64,000 nt of DNA from Pseudofrankia inefficax (GCF_000166135.1 NC_014666.1:2914001-2978000); one strand, 5' to 3'. Positions 9,713 through 19,595 are shown, counted from the first letter of the stretch. Translations and numbers: made by a program. The notes: generated by a model from the letters alone, not told the origin.

Positions 9713-11101
9713 ATGGCAGCCCCGCAGAACTACCTAGCGGTCATCAAGGTTGTCGGCATTGGTGGCGGTGGCGTCAACGCTGTGAACCGAATGATCGAGG
9801 TCGGTCTCAAGGGCGTCGAGTTCATCGCGATCAACACCGACGCGCAGGCGCTGCTGATGAGCGACGCCGACGTGAAGCTCGACGTCGGCCGCGAGCTCAC
9901 CCGCGGCCTCGGCGCCGGCGCCGACCCCGAGGTCGGCCGGCAGGCCGCCGAGGACCACCGCGAGGAGATCGAGGAAGTCCTCAAGGGCGCCGACATGGTG
10001 TTCGTCACGGCCGGCGAGGGCGGTGGCACCGGCACCGGCGGCGCGCCCGTGGTGGCCAACGTGGCCCGCTCGCTGGGCGCCCTGACGATCGGTGTGGTCA
10101 CCCGCCCGTTCACGTTCGAGGGCCGCCGCCGGGCGAACCAGGCCGACACGGGCATCGACACGCTGCGCAACGAGGTCGACACCCTCATCGTCATCCCGAA
10201 CGACCGGCTGCTGGCGATGACGGACCGTGACATCAGCGTCCTCGACGCGTTCCGCAGCGCGGACCAGGTCCTGCTCTCCGGTGTCCAGGGCATCACCGAC
10301 CTGATCACGACCCCGGGCCTGATCAACCTCGACTTCGCCGACGTCAAGACCGTCATGTCGCACGCCGGCTCCGCCCTGATGGGCATCGGCCGGGCCCGCG
10401 GTGACGACCGGGCCACCGTCGCGGCCGAGCAGGCGATCGCGTCGCCACTGCTCGAGGCGAGCATGGACGGCGCCCAGGGCGTGCTGCTCAACATCTCCGG
10501 CGGCTCGGACCTCGGCCTGTTCGAGATCAACGCCGCCGCCGAGCTGGTCGCCGACGCCGCCCACCCCGAGGCGAACATCATCTTCGGCGCGGTGATCGAC
10601 GACGCGCTGGGTGACGAGGTGCGGGTGACTGTCATCGCCGCCGGCTTCGACACCGTGCCGGACCGGCGGGCCAAGGGAGCCGCGCAGCAGCGCTCCCGCC
10701 CGAGCCCGCCGCCGGCCGTCACCGCCGCCACGCCGGTCCCGGCCGGCGTGCTGCCGGCGATCCCGCCGGTCGTCACGCCGCCGCCCGCGTCGCAGCCGAC
10801 CCCCACCTACGCCCCGCCCCCGTTGGGCCCGCCGCCGGCCGCTCCGGCGCCGACGCCGGCCCAGTACGTTCCGGAGCCGCTCGACCCGCGGCCGGAGATG
10901 GACGAGCCGCCGCACCGCTACGTCGCCCAGCACGGGGAGGGCCACGGCTCCGCGACCGGTGGGTACGGGTCCGACGGCGGCTACGGGTCCGGCTCCGACC
11001 AGCGGTCCGGGGCGCGGCCGAGCTACCCGCCGCAGCGCCGGCCGGTCCGGCCGATCGCCGACGACGAGGACGAGCTGGACGTCCCGGACTTCCTCAAGTA
11101 A
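9713..11101 (+). CDS. ftsZ: Cell division GTPase FtsZ
   Basis: Tubulin-like GTPase that forms the Z ring. The tubulin signature GGGTGTG is at residues 103-109, with [15 protein letters not shown] near the start and the T7-loop sequence [21 protein letters not shown] Pro/Gly-rich linker (about residues 325-445) leads to the conserved tail [10 protein letters not shown], the docking peptide for SepF and other partners. The ATG at 9713 follows GGAGG by 12 nt. Length is 462 aa. pgeF starts 3 bp after the stop. Confidence 0.98.
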   Translation: MAAPQNYLAVIKVVGIGGGGVNAVNRMIEVGLKGVEFIAINTDAQALLMSDADVKLDVGRELTRGLGAGADPEVGRQAAEDHREEIEEVLKGADMVFVTAGEGGGTGTGGAPVVANVARSLGALTIGVVTRPFTFEGRRRANQADTGIDTLRNEVDTLIVIPNDRLLAMTDRDISVLDAFRSADQVLLSGVQGITDLITTPGLINLDFADVKTVMSHAGSALMGIGRARGDDRATVAAEQAIASPLLEASMDGAQGVLLNISGGSDLGLFEINAAAELVADAAHPEANIIFGAVIDDALGDEVRVTVIAAGFDTVPDRRAKGAAQQRSRPSPPPAVTAATPVPAGVLPAIPPVVTPPPASQPTPTYAPPPLGPPPAAPAPTPAQYVPEPLDPRPEMDEPPHRYVAQHGEGHGSATGGYGSDGGYGSGSDQRSGARPSYPPQRRPVRPIADDEDELDVPDFLK

Positions 11102-11104
11102 CCC

Positions 11105-11845
11105 GTGCCCTTCCTGTTCACCGACCGCTCCGGCGGCGTGTCCGCTGGCCCGTACGCCGCGCTGAACCTCGGCGCCCACGTCGGCGACGACCCCGCGGCG
11201 GTGGCGGCCAACCGGCGCGCTCTCGCCGAGATCACCGGGGCGTCGGCGTGCTTCATGCGCCAGGTCCACGGCGCGGAGGTGGTCACGCTCAGCGAGCGGA
11301 CCCGGGCGGACTGGTTTCGCGATGACGCCCTCGGCTCCGCGCCCGAGCGGGCGGCCGCGCGCGGCGCCGACTCGCGCGGGGAGGACGGCCTCGTCACCGA
11401 CGTTCCCGGTCTCGCGCTGACGGTGCTGGTCGCGGACTGCGTGCCGGTGGTGTTCACCGCCGCCGGCGCGGTCGGCGTCGCGCACGCCGGCCGGGCTGGG
11501 CTCGCCACCGGCGTGGTGCCCGCGACCGTCGCCGCGCTGGCCGACCTCGGCGCCGCGCCGCAGCACCTCCACGTCGAGGTCGGGCCGTCGGTGTGCGGCC
11601 GTTGCTACGAGGTGCCGGCGGCGATGCGGGACGAGGTCGAGGCCCTCGTCCCGGGCACGGCGACCGTCACCAGGGCCGGCAGCCCGGCGCTGGACCTGCG
11701 CGCCGGCGTCGCCGGACAGCTGCGGGACCTGGGCGTCACCGACATCACGGTCTCCGGTCGCTGCACCATGGAGGACCCCGCGCTGTTCTCGCACCGCCGC
11801 GACGCCGGGCGCACCGGCCGTTTCGCCGGCGTCGCGTGGCTGTGA
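11105..11845 (+). CDS. pgeF: PgeF/YfiH peptidoglycan-editing (polyphenol oxidase-fold) protein
   Basis: Cytoplasmic member of the DUF152/laccase-fold family, shown in E. coli to remove misincorporated L-Ser from peptidoglycan precursors. The GTG start at 11105 gives 246 aa. Family metal-site regions are visible: QVHGAEV, VADCVPVVF, GVAHAGRAGLATGVV and CGRCYEV. It sits between ftsZ and the YggS gene, the usual actinobacterial order. Its stop lies about 100 bp before the preferred YggS start. Confidence 0.9.
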   Translation: MPFLFTDRSGGVSAGPYAALNLGAHVGDDPAAVAANRRALAEITGASACFMRQVHGAEVVTLSERTRADWFRDDALGSAPERAAARGADSRGEDGLVTDVPGLALTVLVADCVPVVFTAAGAVGVAHAGRAGLATGVVPATVAALADLGAAPQHLHVEVGPSVCGRCYEVPAAMRDEVEALVPGTATVTRAGSPALDLRAGVAGQLRDLGVTDITVSGRCTMEDPALFSHRRDAGRTGRFAGVAWL

Positions 11846-11949
11846 GCGCGCGGCTCGCCGGTCGCCGGCCGCGGCCGGTCAAGGACCGGGGACCGAGGGC
11901 GTGGACCGGTCGACTTGACGGGAAAGGCCGGAGGACGGTCAGTAAGGAC

Positions 11950-12825
11950 ATGCACGGTGGCGACCTGACTGGCGTGGACACATCCGACGACGGACCGCGG
12001 GCCGACCTGCCCAGGCTGCGGGCGAACCTCGGCGACGTGCGGGAGCGGATCACCGCCGCGGCCCGCGCGGCCGGCCGTGACCCGGCCGAGCTGACCCTCG
12101 TCGCGGTGAGCAAGACCTGGCCCGCCGCCGATGTCGTGGTCCTGCGCGGCCTCGGGGTGACGCATTTCGCCGAGAACCGCGAGCAGGAGGCCGCCCGCAA
12201 GGTCGTCGAGGTCCACGCGCGGCTGGGCCTGCTCCCGGCCGGGGCGAACGGCGTCGCCGCCGGGTCCGGGCTGGCCGCGGATGCCGGTCGCGGAGGAGAT
12301 TCCTGTCACGCGGGGACAAGTGGGACAGACGGGACGATCTGGCATTACGTCGGGCAGCTGCAGCGGAACAAGGCGAACGCGGTGGCCCGGTGGGCAGACT
12401 GGGTCCAGTGCGTGGACCGGCCCGAGCTCGTCGCGAGCCTCGCCCGGGCGGCGGCGACGGCGGGCCGCGAGCTCACCGTGTGCCTGCAGGTGTCGCTCGA
12501 CACGTCCCCCGGCGGGCCCAACGGTGCCCCGACCGCCGGCCGGGGCGGCGCCGCACCCGCGGACGTTCCCGGTTTGGCTGATCTTGTCGCGGCGGCGGGC
12601 TGGCTGCGGCTAGCCGGTGTGATGGCGGTGGCTCCACGGGGACAACCGCCACGCCCCGCCTTCGCTCGGCTACGGGAGGTCGCCGAGAGACTGCGCCAAA
12701 TCCACCCCGACGCGTGCGTCATCAGCGCCGGAATGTCGGGGGATCTGGAAGCGGCGGTGGCCGAAGGCGCGACACACCTACGGATCGGGACCGCTTTGTT
12801 CGGTGAGCGGCTTCCTGTCCCTTAG
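11950..12825 (+). CDS. YggS/PLPBP-family pyridoxal phosphate homeostasis protein
   Basis: PLP-binding alanine-racemase-fold protein with a homeostatic rather than catalytic role. The PLP lysine lies in LVAVSKTWPAADV, followed by HFAENREQEA, WHYVGQLQRNK and the C-terminal SAGMSGDLEAAVAEGATHLRIGTALFG. The ATG at 11950 gives 291 aa; a GTG at 11842 overlapping the pgeF stop would add 36 Arg-rich residues and cannot be excluded. Compared with usual YggS, there are low-complexity inserts before WHYVGQ and after LQVSLDTSPGGPNG. It lies directly upstream of sepF. Confidence 0.9.
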   Translation: MHGGDLTGVDTSDDGPRADLPRLRANLGDVRERITAAARAAGRDPAELTLVAVSKTWPAADVVVLRGLGVTHFAENREQEAARKVVEVHARLGLLPAGANGVAAGSGLAADAGRGGDSCHAGTSGTDGTIWHYVGQLQRNKANAVARWADWVQCVDRPELVASLARAAATAGRELTVCLQVSLDTSPGGPNGAPTAGRGGAAPADVPGLADLVAAAGWLRLAGVMAVAPRGQPPRPAFARLREVAERLRQIHPDACVISAGMSGDLEAAVAEGATHLRIGTALFGERLPVP

Positions 12826-12834
12826 AGTCGCGCC

Positions 12835-13374
12835 ATGGGGCTCGGGCGCAGGGCGATGGTCTACCTCGGTCTGGCCGAGGAGGACGATGAAGACTACGAC
12901 TACCTCGACGACGAGGACGACGGTCAGGATGACCGACGGGACGTGCGTGAGCCCGTCCCGTTCGACCGAACGGTGCGGCGTATCGACGCGCGAGAGGAGC
13001 CGCCGCCAATGGCCAGACGTTCCTCATCCGTCGAGCCGCTGCGTCCCGCTGGAGCGGTTCCTATGCGACGGGTAGTTGCTGTGGAGGATGCGTCCCCCTA
13101 CCGGATCACCACGCTCCAGCCGCGGAGCTACAATGACGCCCGTCAGATCGGTGAGGAGTTCAGGGACGGCACCCCCGTCATCATGAACCTCACCGAGATG
13201 GACGACGTCGAGGCCAAGCGGTTGATCGACTTTGCCGCTGGACTGATCTTCGGCCTGCACGGGGACATCGAGAAGGTGACCAACAAGGTCTTCCTGCTCA
13301 CTCCCGCGAACGTCGACGTCACGGAAAGTGACAAGCGTCGGATGCGCGAGGGCGGCTTCTACAACCAGTCCTGA
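12835..13374 (+). CDS. sepF: Cell division protein SepF
   Basis: Membrane-associated FtsZ anchor that binds the FtsZ C-terminal peptide. The 179-aa protein has an N-terminal amphipathic segment (MGLGRRAMVYLGLAEED), an acidic linker, and the globular SepF domain from about residue 85, including DFAAGLIFGLHGDIEKV and FLLTPANVDV. It starts 9 bp after the YggS gene. The FtsZ tail in this window is the conserved type, so the partners match. Confidence 0.95.
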   Translation: MGLGRRAMVYLGLAEEDDEDYDYLDDEDDGQDDRRDVREPVPFDRTVRRIDAREEPPPMARRSSSVEPLRPAGAVPMRRVVAVEDASPYRITTLQPRSYNDARQIGEEFRDGTPVIMNLTEMDDVEAKRLIDFAAGLIFGLHGDIEKVTNKVFLLTPANVDVTESDKRRMREGGFYNQS

Positions 13375-13426
13375 CGGCTTGGCGTCTAACCCGCCAAGGA
13401 CGTCCCGCCAACAAGGAGAGGTAGTC

Positions 13427-13711
13427 ATCAGCACGCTGGGCGCTGTCATCTCATGGGTGCTGCTGGTGTACCTTCTGCTTCTGATTGCGCGGGCGGTCAT
13501 CGACCTGCTGCAGTCGGTGAGTCGGAACTTTCGACCCACCGGCCCGTGGGTCGTGATCTGCGAGGTCGTGTACACGGCAACTGACCCTCCGTTGCGACTG
13601 CTGCGACGCTTCATCCCGCCGCTGCGCGTCGGATCGGTGGCCTTCGACCTCGGTTTCCTGCTGTTGTTCATCGTGATCGTGGTGTTGCGGAGCTATGCGA
13701 CGAGGTTGTGA
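13427..13711 (+). CDS. YggT-family membrane protein, apparent ATC start
   Basis: YggT proteins are two-helix membrane proteins placed between sepF and divIVA in Gram-positive dcw clusters. Here 94 residues begin ISTLGAVISWVLLVYLLLL and continue through RNFRPTGPWVV and FDLGFLLLFIVIVVL. A strong ribosome site AAGGAG (13413-13418) lies 8 nt before ATC at 13427. The frame contains no ATG or GTG between there and a GTG at 13328 inside sepF; a TTG near 13379 lacks a ribosome site. The ATC start is therefore an inference from spacing and homology, and a base-call error is the alternative. Confidence 0.8.
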   Translation: MSTLGAVISWVLLVYLLLLIARAVIDLLQSVSRNFRPTGPWVVICEVVYTATDPPLRLLRRFIPPLRVGSVAFDLGFLLLFIVIVVLRSYATRL

Positions 13712-13804
13712 CGGGGTCGTGTGCACACCGCCGACACGGGCGCGGGAGACTGCCCGTAGACCGCCCTCTCTTCGGGGAGCGGCGATGCCGCATGAGGAGG
13801 CGAC

Positions 13805-14743
13805 GTGGCGCTGACACCACAGGATGTCCAGAACAAGGTCTTCAGCCCGACGAGGTTCCGGACCGGCTACAACGAGGATGAGGTTGACACCTTCCTCGAC
13901 GAGGTCGAGGCCGAGCTGACCCGGCTGCTGGACGAGAACGCCGACGTTCGCCGCCAGCTCGACGAGGCCCGTCGCGCCGGCGGCGGTGGCCCGGGCGTGC
14001 CGCCTCAGCTCATCGAGGAGAACCAGCAGCTGCGCCGCCAGGTGGAGGAGGCACGCCGTGCCGCCGCCCAGGCGCAGGCGGCCGCCCAGCAGGCCCAGGC
14101 GCAGGCGGCGGCCGCCGCGGCTCGTGGCCCGTCCACGTCCCCGGTCCCGATTCCCGGCGGCGCGACCCAGGTGATCCCGGCGGTCGGTGCCCGTGCGGCC
14201 GCGGCGCAGCAGCAGCAGGCCCCGTCGGGCAACGCGGCGATCGACACGGAGATCGAGCAGCGGGTCGCCCGTACCCTGGTGCTCGCCCAGCGGACCGCCG
14301 ACGAGGCTGTGCGGGAGGCGCGTGCCGAGTCCGAGCGTGCCCGCCGCGAGGCTCGTCAGGACGCGGACCGCATCCTCGCCGAGGCGCGGGCGCACGTCGC
14401 CGAGCAGCTCGGTGGCCTGGAGGACGACAAGCGTCGCCTCGAGGGCCAGGTCGAGCAGCTGCGCGCGTTCGAGCGTGAGTACCGGACCCGGCTGCGTGCC
14501 TACCTGGAGATGCAGCTGCGCGACCTCGACGGCATGCCGACCCAGCCGGCCGTCGGCGCGGGTGGCCCGCAGCGGCCAGGTCTCAACCCTGGCTCGCAGG
14601 GGGCCCAGCAGCAGCCACAGCCCGCGGGCGTCGGTGTGCCGGCCGGGGCCTACCAGCCCGGTCCCGGGCAGATGGGCGTCCAGAACGGCGTCGGTCGCCC
14701 CGACCACGACCCGCGCGCCAACAACGGCATGCAGGACTTCTGA
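13805..14743 (+). CDS. divIVA: DivIVA/Wag31 polar growth coiled-coil protein
   Basis: Cytoplasmic polar scaffold that recruits cell-wall synthesis and is essential for apical growth in mycelial actinobacteria. The N-terminal membrane-binding domain reads LTPQDVQNKVFSPTRFRTGYNEDEVDTFLDEVE. A coiled coil follows, a Gln/Ala-rich linker (about residues 80-150), then a second coiled coil (about 155-235) and a Pro/Gly/Gln tail. The GTG at 13805 follows GAGGAGG. Length is 312 aa. The long disordered tail is typical of mycelial species. Confidence 0.95.
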   Translation: MALTPQDVQNKVFSPTRFRTGYNEDEVDTFLDEVEAELTRLLDENADVRRQLDEARRAGGGGPGVPPQLIEENQQLRRQVEEARRAAAQAQAAAQQAQAQAAAAAARGPSTSPVPIPGGATQVIPAVGARAAAAQQQQAPSGNAAIDTEIEQRVARTLVLAQRTADEAVREARAESERARREARQDADRILAEARAHVAEQLGGLEDDKRRLEGQVEQLRAFEREYRTRLRAYLEMQLRDLDGMPTQPAVGAGGPQRPGLNPGSQGAQQQPQPAGVGVPAGAYQPGPGQMGVQNGVGRPDHDPRANNGMQDF

Positions 14744-14807
14744 CGCGAGGCTCACCGTCGAGGCGGAGCGTTCGCCCGACGGTGACCACGCCTGGTGGGA
14801 AGGCGTC

Positions 14808-14830
14808 GCCGGCACGGTACCCGTGCCGGC
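14808..14830 (+). terminator. Hairpin downstream of divIVA
   Basis: A perfect 10-bp stem (GCCGGCACGG / CCGTGCCGGC) with a 3-nt loop lies 65 bp after the divIVA stop. No T-run follows, as is common for GC-rich actinobacterial terminators. It may partly insulate the downstream 58-aa ORF. Confidence 0.55.
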
Positions 14831-14910
14831 TCGCAGTCGTCCGCCGGGCCGTCCCACCGTCGCGGAGAGGTCCGCGCCCAGGCCGCGGGTGACCGAGGGA
14901 AGGATGAACA

Positions 14911-15087
14911 GTGATCATCCTTAGTGGCGGGTTGCTCGCGGTCGCGGCCGTGCTGTGGATAGCGGGCGCCTTCGGACCGACCGCCTGTGTCTATGCGTCG
15001 CTGGCGCTGACGCTCTTCGCCGCGGGGATGCTGCCTCTCGGCGCCGCCCGCCGGGCCCGACGCGGTCCCGGCGGGTCCGTCGGCTGA
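14911..15087 (+). CDS. Small two-helix membrane protein, 58 aa
   Basis: The GTG at 14911 is preceded by GGGAAGGA at good spacing. The product is hydrophobic and begins VIILSGGLLAVAAVLWIAG. A second helix (VYASLALTLFAAGMLPLG) follows, then a positively charged tail ARRARRGPGGSVG, so both ends would be cytoplasmic. I recognise no named family. Position after divIVA, a good ribosome site and clean hydrophobic segmentation argue that it is real. Confidence 0.6.
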   Translation: MIILSGGLLAVAAVLWIAGAFGPTACVYASLALTLFAAGMLPLGAARRARRGPGGSVG

Positions 15088-15161
15088 CCATCGCTGGGGG
15101 CCCGCCCGGTCCTCATGCCCAGGACGCCGTCTCGACCCCGGGCGGCTGACCGGGCGCCGGC

Positions 15162-16244
15162 CTACTGCTGGTCGGGGGCGACCGGGATGAAGCGGACCGT
15201 GCTTTCCACCGTGCCGGGCGGGGCGGTGTCGATGACCCGGACGGCCGGGTTCGCCCGCAGCTCGATCAGCCGGACCGCCGGCGTCCGGATGACGGCGGCG
15301 AACGCACAGTCGCAGTGGGCGCGCAGCGCGGCCGCCTCCGACTGGTCTCGCTTGCGGGTGGCCTCGTCCGCGGTGGTCGCGGCCCGTCCGGCCGCGCCGG
15401 CGGCCTGGGCGTCGAACGCGGCCAGCACGTCCGCCACCGGGTCACGGACCGCCGCGTGGTAGACCGCGCCGCTGCCCCCGGGGACGGTGAAGAAGACCTG
15501 GGTCACGCGGTAGTCGCTGAGCAGGGCGTGCAGGGCCTGCGGGGACCGGAACCCGCTCAGGTCCACCACGGCGAGCAGCTCCGCCTCCGGGGCGGCCTGG
15601 GCCTGCTCGGTCAGCTCGCGGTCCGCGATCCCGATGTAGGCGGCGGTCGAGTCGCCCGGAAGCGGGCCGATGGTGACGCTCGGGGTGAAGGCCGGCGGTG
15701 GCGCCGCCGGCCGCCCACCGCCCGGCGGCGGGACCGAGGTGACCGGCTCGACGACCGGCTGGCCGCTGACCCCGGGCAGCAGCAGCGCGGCCGCCGTGCT
15801 CAGCACGATCATCGCGACCAGGCCGAGCACCGCGATCCGCGCGCCCCGCTCCAGCACCGCCCGACCGACCGGCGTGACCCCGGTCGGGCCGGAGCCCGCG
15901 GCAACCCCGCCGCCGGTGCCCAGCGTGGCGTAGGAGGTGCCGTCCGCCGGGCTGGGGGGCGACAGCAGCCGAACCCGGACGGCTAAGCGCAGCAGCCGGG
16001 TCGTCACGGCGCGGCTGGTCGCGGCGGCGCCGGCGGCGACCACCTCCAGGGCCTCGCCCGTGGCCGGCAGCAGGGTGTCGTCCAGCTGGTCGAGGCGCGG
16101 CCCCGCGTGGTCGGCCGCCCGCGCGAGCCGGGCGCCGCCGGCGGTGGCGACCTCGACCGCCGCCCGGATGCTGGCCTGGCGGGCCGCGCCCACAACCTCA
16201 CGCGCGGCCGCGCGCCCAGGGAAGCGGGGCGGCGACGGGCTCAC
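15162..16244 (-). CDS. Unrecognised single-pass membrane protein, coupled to rluD
   Basis: A 360-aa protein starting at a GTG that overlaps the rluD stop (GTGA), so it is probably translated with rluD. A cytoplasmic N-terminal part of about 135 residues contains an Ala-rich helical segment with [16 protein letters not shown]. One membrane helix ([22 protein letters not shown], near residue 150) follows, then a Pro-rich spacer and an extracytoplasmic domain ending FIPVAPDQQ. The C-terminal half includes [14 protein letters not shown] with two close cysteines. I do not recognise the family. Confidence 0.75.
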   Translation of the reverse strand: MSPSPPRFPGRAAAREVVGAARQASIRAAVEVATAGGARLARAADHAGPRLDQLDDTLLPATGEALEVVAAGAAATSRAVTTRLLRLAVRVRLLSPPSPADGTSYATLGTGGGVAAGSGPTGVTPVGRAVLERGARIAVLGLVAMIVLSTAAALLLPGVSGQPVVEPVTSVPPPGGGRPAAPPPAFTPSVTIGPLPGDSTAAYIGIADRELTEQAQAAPEAELLAVVDLSGFRSPQALHALLSDYRVTQVFFTVPGGSGAVYHAAVRDPVADVLAAFDAQAAGAAGRAATTADEATRKRDQSEAAALRAHCDCAFAAVIRTPAVRLIELRANPAVRVIDTAPPGTVESTVRFIPVAPDQQ

Positions 16245-17218
16245 GACATCGCCCGGAGCCGCTCCAGCGCCTCGGCGAGATCGGGCGGGTCCGGGCTGGT
16301 GAAGGTGACCAGCCGGCCGTCCGCCGGATGCTCGAAGGACAGCTGGAAGGCATGCAGCCACTGGCGGCGCAGGCCGAGCTTCTCGGCCAGGGTCGGGTCG
16401 GCGCCGTAGGCCAGGTCCCCGACGCAGGGGTGGCGCAGCGCGGACATGTGCACCCGGATCTGGTGGGTGCGGCCGGTCTCCAGCCGGACCTCGAGCAGCG
16501 ACGCGGCGCGGAACGCCTCTTCGAGGTCGTAGTGGGTGACGCTGGGCTTCCCGTCGGCGACGACGGCGAACAGGCCCGGCTTGCGGGGATGCCGGTCGAT
16601 CGGGGCGTCCACGGTGCCGCGCAGCGGGTCGGGGTGGCCCTGGACGACCGCGCGGTAGCGCTTGTCGACCTCACGCTCGCGGAACGCCCGCTTGAGCGCC
16701 GCGTAGCCCAGCTCGCTCTTGGCGACCACCATGACCCCGGTGGTGCCGACGTCGAGCCGATGCACGACCCCCTGCCGCTCGGCCGCCCCGGAGGTGGAGA
16801 TCCGGTAGCCCGCGGCGGCGAGCGCACCGATCACGGTCGGCCCGGTGTAGCCAGGTGCCGGGTGCGCCGCGACCCCGACGGGCTTGTCGACGACGACGAG
16901 GTCGTCGTCCTCGTGCACGATCGTCAGGCCGTCGACGGGGGTCGCGATCACCTCGGTGACCGGGCGCGGCGAGGGCGGCAGCTCGACCTCCAGCCACGCG
17001 CCACCGCGCACGCGGTCGGAGCGGCCGGGCGCGGCTCCGTCCACGCTGACCTGGCCGTCGTCGACCAACGCGGCGGCGACGGTGCGGGACAGGCCGAACA
17101 TCCGCGCGATCGCGGCGTCGAGGCGCAGCCCGTCCAGGCCGTCGGGTACCGGCAGCGAGCGTTGCTCGCCCGGGCGGCGGGAGACGGGGGAGCCGGCCTC
17201 GGCCGGCACCGGCGTCAT
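16241..17218 (-). CDS. RluA/RluD-family ribosomal large-subunit pseudouridine synthase
   Basis: Converts uridine to pseudouridine in rRNA. An S4-like RNA-binding region (residues about 20-80, [27 protein letters not shown]) precedes the catalytic domain with [17 protein letters not shown], which carries the catalytic Asp. [23 protein letters not shown] marks the conserved C-terminal core. Length is 325 aa. The ATG start overlaps the lspA stop, and the pairing lspA-rluD is common in actinobacteria and Firmicutes. Which uridines are modified cannot be told from sequence. Confidence 0.93.
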   Translation of the reverse strand: MTPVPAEAGSPVSRRPGEQRSLPVPDGLDGLRLDAAIARMFGLSRTVAAALVDDGQVSVDGAAPGRSDRVRGGAWLEVELPPSPRPVTEVIATPVDGLTIVHEDDDLVVVDKPVGVAAHPAPGYTGPTVIGALAAAGYRISTSGAAERQGVVHRLDVGTTGVMVVAKSELGYAALKRAFREREVDKRYRAVVQGHPDPLRGTVDAPIDRHPRKPGLFAVVADGKPSVTHYDLEEAFRAASLLEVRLETGRTHQIRVHMSALRHPCVGDLAYGADPTLAEKLGLRRQWLHAFQLSFEHPADGRLVTFTSPDPPDLAEALERLRAMS

Positions 17219-17997
17219 CCCCGGCCGGCCGGGGGCTGCTCGACAGGCGGCCCCGGCGCGGCTGCCTGGTCCGCTCGGCTGTACCGGCCGCCGTCCAGGC
17301 CGATACCCAGCGCCGAGAGGATCACCGCGAGCACGGCGGCGATGACGATCGACGAGTCGGCCACGTTGAAGATCGGCCAGTGATGCAGGTAGATCCAGTC
17401 GACCACGTGGCCGCGCAGTGGACCAGGCGCGCGTACCAGCCGGTCGACGAGGTTCCCGACGGCGCCGCCGACGATCGCGCCGAGCACGACGGCCCAGGCG
17501 ACCGAGGCCAGCCGGCGGGCGGTGCGCGCGACGATGACGACCACGGCCACGGCGATCAGGCTGAACAGCACCGTGGCGCCGCCCCCGATGCTGAACGCGG
17601 CACCGGAGTTGCGGGTCAGCTCCAGCTGGAGCACCCCCGGGATCAGCGTCACCGGCGCGTGGTTGGAGAGCGTCGCCACAACGATGATCTTCGTGATGGC
17701 GTCGAGCAGGACGATTCCGACCGCGGTGGCGAGCAGAACCCGCACGGGCGTGCGCGCGACTGGTCGGGGTGCCCGAGGGGCGGACCCTCCGCCCCGGAGC
17801 TCTCCGTCTTCGTCGCCGGGCAGGGTGACCCCGCCGGACGCACCGTCGGCCCGCGTCGCCGCGGGCGGACCGGCGTGCGCGCCGGTGGCCTTCCCAGCCG
17901 TCGGTTCCGGCTCCTTGCCCCAGTCCAGATACGCGCGCGCGACGGACTCGTCGCCCGGCTCGCGCACGCCACCCTCGCTGGTCGGTGCCTCTCCCAC
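17215..17997 (-). CDS. lspA: Lipoprotein signal peptidase II with long N-terminal extension
   Basis: Aspartyl protease that cleaves prolipoprotein signal peptides at the membrane. Four helices begin near residue 84 ([20 protein letters not shown]). Conserved blocks are [20 protein letters not shown] (first catalytic Asp) and [12 protein letters not shown] (second catalytic Asp). About 80 charged, Gly/Pro-rich cytoplasmic residues precede the core, giving 260 aa against the usual 160-200. The start is GTG at 17997; an internal start would shorten the extension. A GH25 lipoprotein in this window is a plausible substrate. Confidence 0.94.
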   Translation of the reverse strand: MGEAPTSEGGVREPGDESVARAYLDWGKEPEPTAGKATGAHAGPPAATRADGASGGVTLPGDEDGELRGGGSAPRAPRPVARTPVRVLLATAVGIVLLDAITKIIVVATLSNHAPVTLIPGVLQLELTRNSGAAFSIGGGATVLFSLIAVAVVVIVARTARRLASVAWAVVLGAIVGGAVGNLVDRLVRAPGPLRGHVVDWIYLHHWPIFNVADSSIVIAAVLAVILSALGIGLDGGRYSRADQAAAPGPPVEQPPAGRG

Positions 17998-18100
17998 GCC
18001 GTCAACTCTACGGGCGTCGGCGACCGGACTCGTCGCCGCCCGCCGGATGGCCCGTGGGCTGGGCTTTCGTCCGCGCGCCGCCGCCGCCGGCCGGGTCAGG

Positions 18101-19285
18101 TCAGGCCGGCAGCTCGGCGACGTCGCCGGTGCCGAGCCGCTCCAGCACGACCCGGTAGGCCTGCAGCTGGCCGGTCACGAACCCGGCCGTCGAGCCCCAC
18201 AGGAACGCGCGGAACTTCAGGTACAGCTCGGCCCCCCAGCGTTCGGTGACCTGCTCGCGGGCCGCGTCGAGGCGCAGCGCCCAGGCCCGGCAGGTCAGCA
18301 GGTAGTTGCGGGTGTCCTCGATCACCGTCCGGACCCGGAACTGCGGCGAGCGGGCGACGCAGGCCAGGTACTCGTGCAGCACCATCGGCGTGGAGCGCCC
18401 GGGGTAGATGTGCCGGCTCATGAAGCTCGACAGGTGATGCTTGCGGCGCATCGCGACGGCGTCCAGGTAGACCAGGCCGCCAGGGCGGACCAGCGCGGCG
18501 TACTTGCGCAGCGTGGCCGCGTAGTCGGGCAGGTGCTCGGTGACGCCCATGTTCACCAGCGCGTCGTAGGGCTCGGCGCTCTCGTAGGCGAACAGGTGCT
18601 GGCGCACGACCGCCGCGTCGTCGAACCCGCGGTCCTTGGCGAGCTCGTTCATGAACATCTCGGATGCCCGGGACAGGGTCAGGGACGTCACCTGGGCGCC
18701 CTGCTCGGAGCCGTACTGGAGGAACGCGCCCCACCCGCCGCCGACCTCCAGCACCCGGGCGCCGGGGGACAGCTCCAGGGCGTCATAGGCGTAGCGCATC
18801 TTGTTCGCCATCGCGTCCTCGAGCGGCTCGGCGTCCGACGTGAAGACGCCGTGTGTGTAGCACCGGTATTCCGAGTCGAGGAACGTGGTGAAGAAGTCCG
18901 CGTCCTCGTCGTAGTGGGCGGCGATCGCCTCGTCGTCGGCCTTGCGCTGCGCGCGGCCGCCGACCGCCAGCGGAGCGAACCGCCGGGCCCAGACGAGTGG
19001 GTGGAAGTCCGAGAACACCTTCCGGGAGGCGAGCGCCGCGACCACGTCGCCCTCGACCTCGACCGTGCCGCCGATGAACGCGTCGCCGACCTGGAACAGG
19101 TCCATGGAGGTCAGCGCCTGGTCACCGGCCGCCGACCGGCTGACCATCGAGAACCGAGGCTGGTCGTCGCCGACCTGGAATGTGAAGCCATCCGACATCT
19201 GGACGGTGAACGTCGTCCGCAACGACCTCTTCGCGTAGGCCCGCCGGAGCCGGCGCTCGAAGCGGTCCCAGGTAGCCGTGCTCAT
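18101..19285 (-). CDS. CFA-synthase-type SAM-dependent methyltransferase
   Basis: Class I methyltransferase resembling cyclopropane/methyl-branched fatty acyl phospholipid synthases. The SAM-binding loop reads VLEVGGGWGAFLQYGSEQGAQVT, with the upstream HYDEDADFFTTFLDSEYRCYTHGVF characteristic of CFA-type enzymes. The ATG at 19285 gives 394 aa; a GTG six bases upstream is equally possible. The downstream part has HLSSFMSRHIYPG, which replaces the usual FIEKYIFPGG of true CFA synthases, so the reaction may differ. It is divergent from the T-box/ileS unit. Confidence 0.8.
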   Translation of the reverse strand: MSTATWDRFERRLRRAYAKRSLRTTFTVQMSDGFTFQVGDDQPRFSMVSRSAAGDQALTSMDLFQVGDAFIGGTVEVEGDVVAALASRKVFSDFHPLVWARRFAPLAVGGRAQRKADDEAIAAHYDEDADFFTTFLDSEYRCYTHGVFTSDAEPLEDAMANKMRYAYDALELSPGARVLEVGGGWGAFLQYGSEQGAQVTSLTLSRASEMFMNELAKDRGFDDAAVVRQHLFAYESAEPYDALVNMGVTEHLPDYAATLRKYAALVRPGGLVYLDAVAMRRKHHLSSFMSRHIYPGRSTPMVLHEYLACVARSPQFRVRTVIEDTRNYLLTCRAWALRLDAAREQVTERWGAELYLKFRAFLWGSTAGFVTGQLQAYRVVLERLGTGDVAELPA

Positions 19286-19595
19286 CCTCACCCAACCCGA
19301 GGTGTCCGCCGGGTTGCGCTCCCGGGGACCCCGGTGCCCATGGGGGTCCCGCTGATCCGCATACGGACCAAGTAGGGGATCGCTTGCCCGGGCCATTTGT
19401 GTTCATTGCTCCCTGGCGATTATGGCCACTTGGGACCCACTATGTGGAAACGTGGAGGGAACGGCTGTGCGAACCGGGGCAGGCCATTGAGCGGTGGGGC
19501 GTCCGTTCGGCATGGCGTCCCGGCCGGCCGGGAGCGGCCGGGTAAACCGGGTTGCGCCGCTCCGCTACGCTGGGAAACAGCCAGCGGCAAGACGT
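19286..19595. other. Intergenic region upstream of the ileS leader
   Basis: About 310 bp between the divergent methyltransferase and the ileS T-box leader. No supported gene is seen. It must contain promoters in both directions, but no hexamer pair stands out clearly. Confidence 0.5.
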
